A stretch of 6,658 nucleotides of DNA, from positions 1-6,658 of the forward strand of contig CAJLGN010000078.1 in assembly GCA_905206195.1 (NCBI GenBank), written 5' to 3'. Both the position numbers and the translations under genes were made by a program. Shown here piece by piece: positions 1 to 5,283 of this stretch. Positions within the stretch are counted from its first letter, which is position 1; the number at the start of each line of letters is the position of its first letter. The notes beneath the pieces are model-generated. The model was not told the DNA's origin. It did not search any database and saw only the letters and a program-made list of their open reading frames with translations. The DNA comes from an uncultured Roseburia sp. (GTDB lineage Bacteria; Bacillota; Clostridia; Lachnospirales; Lachnospiraceae).

Positions 1-61
1 TCCTACACCTGCAATGGTTCTTGATATGGGTACTGCTACTACTGTTTCTGTTATGGAATAA
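1..61 (+). pseudogene. coaX: Truncated fragment of type III pantothenate kinase (CoaX)
   Basis: Read on the plus strand in the frame beginning at base 2, this edge encodes PTPAMVLDMGTATTVSVME and then a TAA stop at 59-61. The DMGTATT core is the conserved nucleotide/phosphate-binding motif of type III pantothenate kinases (first step of coenzyme A synthesis), and the preceding PxPMVxD pattern also fits clostridial members. In CoaX this motif lies near the middle of a protein of roughly 255 residues, so the C-terminal half is missing and the frame stops within a few codons of the motif. The N-terminal half would lie outside the window. The stop falls where the oppositely oriented peptidase gene also loses its family C-terminus, so I read it as one side of a rearrangement junction. 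The identification rests on only about 19 residues. Confidence 0.6.
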
Positions 62-1025
62 TACATCGTGGAGTGGCATGACCGACATTAATATTATATA
101 AAATTGATAAATTAGGGTTGTCTATGACTTTTATAAGAATTTCCTTATAACTTTCATAATAGGTTTCATCAATCGGCCTGCCAACCAAAACCCCATTGAC
201 AACATTAAAAATACCTGTCTCCTTTATCGCCATTAACATTTTTTCATATTTGTCTGGCGTCGGCCTTTCTTCGCTGGTTTCTATCAACAGTATTCTGCCT
301 CTCCACTCCTCAGTGGAAGGAAATATGTTATATCTTTCACATAATACTACTGTATCTTCATAACGCTCACTGTTAAAAATATCATAAATAGTATCGATAC
401 ATCCACCAAGAATTTTTCCTGTAAATACACCTTCCCCCTGCAACAGCTCAAATCCTGAATTTGCATATGAGACTCTGGGAACCCCAATTTGTGACGGATC
501 AAAATTCGTTCTCTCCCCGTACCAAATCTTACTTGGAACAATTTCTTCTATCTTTCCATTTTTCAATAAACGTTCAAAATAAAACTTGGAATAGGGCAGC
601 ATTTCAGTATCCAATTCCGCTACATCCGGAAGAAACGCTTGTCCATAAAATGTTTTTAAACCGACTTTATGAAGCATAAAATGATTGATAGTAGAATCAG
701 AAAATCCCAGAAAAATTTTTTCCTTAACTGCTTTCTTTAACTCATCATGTGCAAATAGATATGGCAGTAATCTATAGGTATCATCACCGCCGATTGCGCA
801 TAATATCATGTCAATAGAATCATCATGAAACGCATTTATTAAATCTTTTGCTCTTTCTTCGGGATGCATTTGAACATAATCCACCCCCTTTAAAGCACTG
901 TCCATAATTTTCACTTCCAATCCCAGCGCTTTTAATCTTTTCATTCCAATGTCATACTCATGTTGTACATAAGATTCTCCAAGAATTCCTCTTGACAAGC
1001 TGACTATCGCGACTTTCTTTACCAT
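51..1025 (-). CDS. S66-family LD-carboxypeptidase / MccF-like serine peptidase, C-terminus truncated
   Basis: This is a cytoplasmic serine peptidase of family S66. The family includes LD-carboxypeptidases, which trim murein tetrapeptides during recycling, and MccF-type enzymes, which cleave microcin C-like peptide-nucleotides. Counting from the chosen start, the N-terminal Rossmann-like part (VAIVSLSRG) leads to the nucleophile Ser109 in GFSDST. Glu249 in LLIETSEE and His316 in NVGHATPR complete the triad. AIGGDDTYRLLPYL (about 78-90) is also typical. I start at the ATG at 1025-1023, because GGGGAT lies just upstream of it. The in-frame ATGs at 1043 and 1037 lack a ribosome binding site. The protein ends at CIIP, where relatives normally continue with YG and a further C-terminal strand, so about 15-25 residues appear lost at the junction with the coaX fragment. 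No signal peptide is seen. The gene is AT-rich: 18/60 G+C at 121-180, 26/60 at 481-540 and 21/60 at 901-960. The natural substrate, and whether the truncated protein is active, cannot be read from the sequence. Confidence 0.85.
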   Translation of the reverse strand: MVKKVAIVSLSRGILGESYVQHEYDIGMKRLKALGLEVKIMDSALKGVDYVQMHPEERAKDLINAFHDDSIDMILCAIGGDDTYRLLPYLFAHDELKKAVKEKIFLGFSDSTINHFMLHKVGLKTFYGQAFLPDVAELDTEMLPYSKFYFERLLKNGKIEEIVPSKIWYGERTNFDPSQIGVPRVSYANSGFELLQGEGVFTGKILGGCIDTIYDIFNSERYEDTVVLCERYNIFPSTEEWRGRILLIETSEERPTPDKYEKMLMAIKETGIFNVVNGVLVGRPIDETYYESYKEILIKVIDNPNLSILYNINVGHATPRCIIP

Positions 1026-1050
1026 AATTATCCCCATAACCATTTATCTA

Positions 1051-1091
1051 ATAAAAACCAGCAGGCAAAATCTTCCGATTCTGCCTGCCAG
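1051..1091 (-). terminator. Intrinsic terminator of ackA
   Basis: On the minus strand a 15-pair stem (arms at 1091-1077 and 1072-1058, including three G-U wobbles) closes on the GNRA-type tetraloop GGAA (1076-1073). It is followed by TTTTTAT (1057-1051). The hairpin begins 21 nt after the ackA stop codon and is the best-formed terminator in the window. It ends about 25 nt before the start codon of the peptidase gene, which probably needs its own promoter. Confidence 0.9.
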
Positions 1092-1112
1092 TTTCATTCC
1101 CTGCTACACATA

Positions 1113-2303
1113 TTATTTCACAAGCGCAACCGTCTCTCTTGCAATTGCCAACTCCTCATTGGTCGGGATCACGCACACTTTTATCCTGGAGTCCGGAGTA
1201 CATACCACTCGCTCCTCGCCGCGCACCGTATTCGCCTCAGCGTCCTCAGAGACGCCCAGGTATCCCAGATACTCCATAACCTTGCTGCGGACCAACCAGT
1301 CATTCTCGCCGATACCCGCGGTAAATACGATCGCGTCCACACCGTTCATCGCCGCCACATAGGCGCCGATGTACTTCGCCACGCGGTAACTAAACACCTC
1401 CAACGCCGCGATTGCGAGCTCGTTGCCCGCGTCGTAACCATCCTCCAAATCGCGGAAATCGCTGGAAAGTTTTGAGAGTCCCTGCACTCCGGATTTCTGG
1501 TTCAGAACATCCATGACACCATCGATGTCCAGATTCTCCTTCTTCGCAATAAACTCCATGATCGCAGGATCGATGTCGCCGCAGCGGGTTCCCATCACAA
1601 GACCCTCAAGCGGTGTGAGCCCCATCGAGGTATCCACACACTTTCCGTTCAACACGGCGCTGACAGAGGCTCCATTTCCAAGGTGCGCCACAACAATCTT
1701 GGAGTTGCCGGCATCCATACCCAAAAACTCCACGGCGCGCTTGGACACGAAACTGTGGCTGGTTCCGTGAAAACCGTAACGTCTCACCTTGTACTTCTCA
1801 TAATACTCGTACGGGAGCCCGTAGAGATATGCCTTCCTGGGCATCGTCTGGTGGAACGCAGTGTCAAACACACCAGCCATCGGCACGGAGGGCATCAACT
1901 CCATGCAGGCGTTGATCCCGATGAGATTCGCCGGATTGTGGAGCGGTGCAAGGTCGCTGCACTCCTCGATCCCCTTTAATACCTCCTCCGTCAGCACGGT
2001 GGAGCTCGCAAACTTCTCGCCGCCGTGCACGACGCGATGTCCCACTGCATCGATCTCAGAGAGACTCTTTAAAGCGCCTGTCTTGTCATTGATCAGCGTA
2101 TCCAAAACCATCTGGACTGCCTGCTTGTGGGTCGGCATATCCGCCTTGATGATCTCCTTGTCCAGCCCAGACTTCTGATAAACCAGCCTTCCGTCAATTC
2201 CAATTCTCTCACACAGACCCTTTGCCAGCACAGCCTCGCTCTCGGAATTGATCAACTGATACTTCAGGGAAGAGCTTCCACAATTAATTACTAATACGTT
2301 CAT
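1113..2303 (-). CDS. ackA: Acetate kinase
   Basis: AckA catalyses reversible transfer of phosphate between ATP/acetate and ADP/acetyl phosphate. In fermenting Clostridia it makes ATP at the end of the phosphotransacetylase-acetate kinase route, in the cytoplasm. The 396-residue length is the family norm. Visible ASKHA-fold landmarks are NCGSSS (7-12), the active-site arginine in GHRVVHGG (Arg90), the aspartate in VFDTAFHQTMP (Asp147), the histidine in YGFHGTSH (His179), VAHLGNGAS (His207, Asn210), Arg240 in GTRCGDIDPA, the nucleotide-binding FTAGIGEN (327-334) and Glu383 in TNEELAIARE. Each lies one position below the number used for the Methanosarcina enzyme, and all are present. The start at 2303 follows GGAGG with a 5-6 nt spacer and gives the family N-terminus MNVLVINCGSSS. 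An in-frame extension upstream is possible but not needed. No pta lies in the window. The divergent neighbour tmcAL consumes acetate. Confidence 0.98.
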   Translation of the reverse strand: MNVLVINCGSSSLKYQLINSESEAVLAKGLCERIGIDGRLVYQKSGLDKEIIKADMPTHKQAVQMVLDTLINDKTGALKSLSEIDAVGHRVVHGGEKFASSTVLTEEVLKGIEECSDLAPLHNPANLIGINACMELMPSVPMAGVFDTAFHQTMPRKAYLYGLPYEYYEKYKVRRYGFHGTSHSFVSKRAVEFLGMDAGNSKIVVAHLGNGASVSAVLNGKCVDTSMGLTPLEGLVMGTRCGDIDPAIMEFIAKKENLDIDGVMDVLNQKSGVQGLSKLSSDFRDLEDGYDAGNELAIAALEVFSYRVAKYIGAYVAAMNGVDAIVFTAGIGENDWLVRSKVMEYLGYLGVSEDAEANTVRGEERVVCTPDSRIKVCVIPTNEELAIARETVALVK

Positions 2304-2326
2304 AATTTCCTCCATTCTTCTGCCAT
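2300..2326 (-). CDS. Possible 8-codon leader ORF overlapping the ackA start
   Basis: In the ackA leader, ATG at 2326 opens a short frame encoding MAEEWRKL. Its TGA stop overlaps the ackA start in an ATGA arrangement, which could allow translational coupling. A second Shine-Dalgarno-like AAAAGGAG (2345-2338) lies 11 nt before this ATG, a long spacing. The same purine tract is 4 nt before a TTG (2333) that is in frame with ackA and would add ten residues. The ackA ribosome binding site lies inside the short ORF. This is speculative: it could be chance, and no similarity is recognised. Confidence 0.25.
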   Translation of the reverse strand: MAEEWRKL

Positions 2327-2376
2327 CGGGCAATTTACTCCTTTTGCTATCCCCGCACAAAATTCTAGCATTCAAA

Positions 2377-2400
2377 GCAGCCTAAAATCTTCCAGACTGC
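2377..2400 (-). other. Small stem-loop at the 5' end of the ackA leader
   Basis: On the minus strand GCAGTCT (2400-2394) and AGGCTGC (2383-2377) pair over seven positions, one of them a G-U wobble, around a 10-nt loop. The hairpin lies within about four bases of the predicted ackA transcription start. It could be a 5' stabilising stem. It has no direct T-run and is not a terminator. Confidence 0.35.
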
Positions 2401-2410
2401 ATATGTGTCT

Positions 2411-2439
2411 AGTATACGCCATATTGGTGGTGCGTACAA
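2411..2439 (-). promoter_or_regulatory. Predicted sigma-A promoter of ackA
   Basis: On the minus strand a -35 box TTGTAC (2439-2434) and a -10 box TATACT (2416-2411) are separated by exactly 17 nt. Initiation is expected near 2404, giving a leader of about 100 nt before the ackA ATG. The match is assessed by eye against the TTGACA/TATAAT consensus. Confidence 0.75.
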
Positions 2440-2453
2440 GATATTTTCATTCA

Positions 2454-2475
2454 GTTTCTGTACAAAATCAGAAAC
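2454..2475. repeat. Inverted repeat between the divergent ackA and tmcAL promoters
   Basis: GTTTCTG (2454-2460) and CAGAAAC (2469-2475) form a perfect 7-bp inverted repeat around an 8-bp spacer. It lies 14 bp upstream of the ackA -35 box, a usual position for an activator or repressor site. I do not recognise the cognate regulator. As an RNA hairpin it has no adjacent T-run. Confidence 0.4.
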
Positions 2476-2486
2476 AGCATGCCAAA

Positions 2487-2514
2487 TTTTTAACGTTATT
2501 TTTTTAACATTATT
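2487..2514. repeat. Two tandem 14-bp AT-rich repeats upstream of tmcAL
   Basis: The unit TTTTTAACGTTATT (2487-2500) is followed directly by TTTTTAACATTATT (2501-2514), 13 of 14 positions identical. The array ends 9 bp before the tmcAL -35 box. It could be an UP-like element for RNA polymerase or a tandem binding site. The first unit contains the palindrome TAACGTTA. Confidence 0.5.
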
Positions 2515-2523
2515 TTTTAGCAA

Positions 2524-2552
2524 TTGTATCGCTGAATTGTAAGTGTTATGAT
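2524..2552 (+). promoter_or_regulatory. Predicted sigma-A promoter of tmcAL
   Basis: The -35 box TTGTAT (2524-2529) and the -10 box TATGAT (2547-2552) are separated by exactly 17 nt. A TGT just before the -10 adds an extended -10 element. Initiation is expected near 2559, giving a short leader of about 32 nt that carries GGAGG at 2582-2586. Confidence 0.75.
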
Positions 2553-2590
2553 GGTCTCATGCAAAAGTATATCCCACTTTTGGAGGTCCT

Positions 2591-3958
2591 ATGAAAGTCA
2601 TCGGCATCATTGCAGAGTACAATCCGTTTCACAACGGACATGCATGGCAAATCAGAAAAATTCGCGAAATAACAAAGGCGGATTATATCGTCATCGCCAT
2701 GAGCGGTGACTTCGTACAGCGCGGTGCCCCCGCGATCATCGACAAATATGCCCGCGCCAGAATGGCCTTAGTCTGCGGTGCTGATCTCGTGATCGAACTC
2801 CCAGCCCTCTGGGCAACCTCGTCGGCTGAACGTTTCGCTGCGGCCAGCGTGGCGCTGTTTGACAAGATGAGCTGCGTGGACGGCCTGTGTTTTGGCGCGG
2901 AAACAGATCGTCTCCCGCTTCTGAAACAGATTTCTGATATCCTGGTGGAGGAATCCACAACTTATCAGAGCGCACTTTCCTCCTACCTGAAGGGGGGACT
3001 CAACTTCCCCAGCGCGCGGGCGCGGGCAGTTTGCGACACCCTCTCCCAAAACACAGACACAAAGGCTGCCCCGGGCTGTGATGCGAGCATGCCACAGCGG
3101 CGCAAAGTCACGCCGGAGACACTCGGCGAAATCCTAACTACCCCGAATAATATCCTCGCCATCGAGTATTTGAAGGCGTTGAAGCGGCGAGACTCCTCCG
3201 TGGAGCCCATTCTGCTCAAACGGGAGGGGGCCGGGTATCACGAAGAAGATATCCGGGCGGATTCCAAGTCTCCCGCCGCCTCCGCGACCGCCATCCGCAA
3301 AATACTGCTACAATTTGGAGCTGGGACACAGAGCGCAGCGCGCTCCACTTCCACAGAAAGCCGCCGGTTATCCGGCACGCCGGCCTCCCTGTGCAAAGCC
3401 ATGCCGCCGCAGGCACTCCTGGTTCTAAATGACTACCTCTCCAAGAATCCCGCGGTGCAGGCGGACGATTTTTCCTCCATTCTGGGGTATCTGCTTCTCT
3501 CCGCCACACCGGAAACCTTATCTAGCATCGGAGACTGCAATACAGACATCGCAAACCGCCTTGTCGGCAACCGCATGCACTTCTGCTCGTTCACACAATT
3601 CTGCGAGCAAAACAAAAGCCGTGATATCACCTACACCCGTATGAGCCGGATTCTGCTGCACACAATTCTCCGCTTCACAGAGGAGGACTATCGGCACTTT
3701 TGCGCCCTCGATGCCATCCCCTATCTGCGCATCCTGGGCTTGCGCAGAGATTCCACCGCGCTCCTCCGGGAGATAAAAACCCGCTCTGCAGCGCCGCTTG
3801 TCACAAAGCTTGCGAGCGCTGGAGGCATACTATCCGGTGATGCGTTGGCCTTATTAAAAAAAGATATTTTTGCGGCGGATCTGTATGAGCAGATCAAGGC
3901 GCAAAAAAATAGAACGACTACCCGCAGCGAATACGCGCGAAAGATCGTCGTTCTCTAG
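2591..3958 (+). CDS. tmcAL: tRNA(Met) cytidine acetate ligase TmcAL
   Basis: TmcAL (formerly YlbM, DUF795) activates acetate with ATP to acetyl-AMP and transfers the acetyl group to the wobble cytidine (C34) of elongator tRNA-Met, giving ac4C. The protein has the family's nucleotidyltransferase N-terminus: GIIAEYNPFHNGH (5-17) with the HNGH nucleotide-binding signature, MSGDFVQRG (37-45), ADLVIELP (64-71) and FGAET (101-105). Further conserved blocks are TPNNILAIEYLKAL (184-197), REGAGYHE (211-218) and SATAIRKIL (231-239). The C-terminal helical part has TRMSRILLHTIL (349-360) and PYLRILGL (377-384). It is 455 residues long against about 415 in Bacillus subtilis. The excess appears to lie in hydrophilic stretches around 152-176 and 242-270. 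The ATG at 2591 follows GGAGG at 2582-2586. The gene diverges from ackA and converges on the purine operon. Confidence 0.94.
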   Translation: MKVIGIIAEYNPFHNGHAWQIRKIREITKADYIVIAMSGDFVQRGAPAIIDKYARARMALVCGADLVIELPALWATSSAERFAAASVALFDKMSCVDGLCFGAETDRLPLLKQISDILVEESTTYQSALSSYLKGGLNFPSARARAVCDTLSQNTDTKAAPGCDASMPQRRKVTPETLGEILTTPNNILAIEYLKALKRRDSSVEPILLKREGAGYHEEDIRADSKSPAASATAIRKILLQFGAGTQSAARSTSTESRRLSGTPASLCKAMPPQALLVLNDYLSKNPAVQADDFSSILGYLLLSATPETLSSIGDCNTDIANRLVGNRMHFCSFTQFCEQNKSRDITYTRMSRILLHTILRFTEEDYRHFCALDAIPYLRILGLRRDSTALLREIKTRSAAPLVTKLASAGGILSGDALALLKKDIFAADLYEQIKAQKNRTTTRSEYARKIVVL

Positions 3959-3989
3959 TTTCCGTCTCCTCCCGGTGCAGGTCGCACAC

Positions 3990-4018
3990 CCTCCCACTAT
4001 CACGCAAAATGCGGGAGG
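3990..4018. other. GC-rich hairpin between the convergent tmcAL and AICAR transformylase genes
   Basis: CCTCCCAC (3990-3997) and GCGGGAGG (4011-4018) flank a 13-base loop. As minus-strand RNA all eight positions pair, with one G-U wobble; as plus-strand RNA six pair. It sits in the 88-bp gap between two convergent stop codons, where a bidirectional terminator is expected. Neither side has a real T-run, so any termination role is uncertain. Confidence 0.4.
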
Positions 4019-4046
4019 ATGTATCCCAGCTTTCTCTGTTCTGTCA

Positions 4047-5225
4047 TCAGTGATGGAACAAGCGGATTCCTGTAAATGCCATGGCCATACCATATTTGTT
4101 GCAGGTTGCGATCACATGGTCGTCGCGCACAGAGCCGCCCGGCTGCGCCACATAGCTCACGCCGCTTTTTCTCGCGCGCTCGATGTTGTCGCCAAACGGG
4201 AAAAATGCGTCGGAACCGAGCGCCACGCCAGTATTTTGGTCGAGCCACGCGCGCTTTTGTGCCGCTGTAAATACCTCTGGTCTCTCAGTGAAAATATTCT
4301 CCCACGCGCCGTCTGCAAGAACATCCATGTAATCTTCTCCCATATAGAGATCAATGGCATTGTCGCGGTCCGCGCGCTTGATACCCGCCTGAAATGGGAG
4401 GGATAATACCTGCGGGGACTGGCGCAGCCACCAGTTGTCCGCCTTGGATCCCGCAAGCCTGGTACAGTGGATGCGGGACTGCTGCCCTGCCCCGATGCCG
4501 ATCGCCTGCCCGCCCTTGACATAGCAGACGGAGTTAGACTGCGTGTATTTTAAAGTAATCATGGCAATCGCCAGATCCGTTTTTGCCGCTTGCGGAATCT
4601 CCTTATTTTCAGTCACAATATGGTCAAAGAAATGTTCGTCGATGACGAGCTCGTTTCTACCCTGCTCAAAGGTGATGCCAAACACCTCCTTTCGCTCAAT
4701 AGACGCCGGAACGTAGGCGGGATCGATCTCAACGACGTTATAATTGCCATTTTTCTTTTCCTTTAGGATCGCAAGCGCCTCTTCTGTGTACCCCGGCGCA
4801 ATCACACCGTCCGAAACCTCCCTCTTAATGACAAGCGCAGTCGCCTTGTCGCAGACGTCCGAAAGAGCGATAAAATCTCCGAAGGAGGACATACGATCTG
4901 CCCCCCTGGCGCGGATATACGCATTGGCGAGCGGGGTGAACTCCACATCCATATCATCCACCCAGTAGATTTTGCGCTCCACCTCGGTGAGTGGAAGTCC
5001 CACCGCCGCACCCGCCGGGGAGACGTGCTTAAATGAGGTCGCTGCGGCAAGCCCGGTGGCCCGCTTTAACTCGGTCACCAGCTGCCAGCCGTTGCATGCG
5101 TCCAGAAAATTGATATAACCCGGCTTTCCGCAGAGCACCTTGATTGGAAGCTCCCCGTCCTCCATGTAGATGCGAGACGGTTTCTGGTTCGGGTTGCAGC
5201 CATATTTTAACTCTAATTCTCTCAT
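4047..5225 (-). CDS. Stand-alone AICAR formyltransferase (phosphoribosylaminoimidazolecarboxamide formyltransferase)
   Basis: This enzyme transfers a formyl group from 10-formyltetrahydrofolate to AICAR, giving FAICAR, the penultimate step of de novo IMP synthesis. The 392-residue protein corresponds only to the transformylase half of PurH; the N-terminal MGS-like IMP cyclohydrolase domain is absent. The catalytic Lys-His pair is Lys66-His67 in SFKHVSPAGAAVG. Other landmarks are ARGADRMSSFGDF (106-118), SDGVIAPGY (138-146), KYTQSNSVCY (226-235), IGIGAGQQSRIHCTRLAG (242-259), SSDAFFPF-like GSDAFFPFGDN (337-347) and the terminal RLFHH. I choose the ATG at 5225 because it gives the family N-terminus MRELELKYGCNPNQKP. 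GGAAAGGA lies upstream, with a rather long spacing. A TTG at 5261 would add twelve residues and is less likely. It follows the IMP cyclohydrolase gene by 58 nt in what appears to be one operon. The block pattern resembles the C-terminal half of animal ATIC more than Bacillus or E. coli PurH. Confidence 0.93.
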   Translation of the reverse strand: MRELELKYGCNPNQKPSRIYMEDGELPIKVLCGKPGYINFLDACNGWQLVTELKRATGLAAATSFKHVSPAGAAVGLPLTEVERKIYWVDDMDVEFTPLANAYIRARGADRMSSFGDFIALSDVCDKATALVIKREVSDGVIAPGYTEEALAILKEKKNGNYNVVEIDPAYVPASIERKEVFGITFEQGRNELVIDEHFFDHIVTENKEIPQAAKTDLAIAMITLKYTQSNSVCYVKGGQAIGIGAGQQSRIHCTRLAGSKADNWWLRQSPQVLSLPFQAGIKRADRDNAIDLYMGEDYMDVLADGAWENIFTERPEVFTAAQKRAWLDQNTGVALGSDAFFPFGDNIERARKSGVSYVAQPGGSVRDDHVIATCNKYGMAMAFTGIRLFHH

Positions 5226-5264
5226 TATTTTATCGATCCTTTCCTCTCTGTTACTGCACAAATC

Positions 5265-5278
5265 CGGGGATCTCCCCG
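5265..5278 (-). other. Intercistronic GC palindrome between the two purine genes
   Basis: The minus strand reads CGGGGAGATCCCCG, a 5-bp all-GC stem around a 4-base loop, starting 5 nt after the stop of the IMP cyclohydrolase gene. What follows is only GGATTTG, so it is a poor terminator. It could influence mRNA processing or the relative yield of the two genes, or be chance. Confidence 0.35.
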
Positions 5279-5283
5279 TTATT

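Noticed and set aside
1..53. Minus-strand tail TETVVAVPISRTIAGVG that a one-base frameshift would join to the peptidase gene.
   Set aside because: It is open to the edge, but it is the antisense of the coaX-like frame, which has a recognisable DMGTATT motif. The tail does not resemble the S66 C-terminus.
1026..1043. Upstream in-frame ATGs at 1043 and 1037 as starts of the peptidase gene.
   Set aside because: No ribosome binding site precedes either. GGGGAT is correctly spaced for the ATG at 1025, and MVKKVAIVSLS is the natural domain start.
2304..2375. A 24-residue N-terminal extension of acetate kinase.
   Set aside because: The ATG at 2303 has GGAGG at good spacing and gives the exact family N-terminus. 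The extended sequence resembles leader RNA.
2454..2475. CodY box or terminator at the inverted repeat.
   Set aside because: Only the TCAGAAA core fits a CodY site, the flanks do not, and no T-run follows the stem directly.
3870..4406. A 178-codon plus-strand frame spanning the end of tmcAL and the start of the convergent gene.
   Set aside because: It is antisense to the highly conserved AICAR formyltransferase C-terminus, has no ribosome binding site that I can see, and has no recognisable domain.
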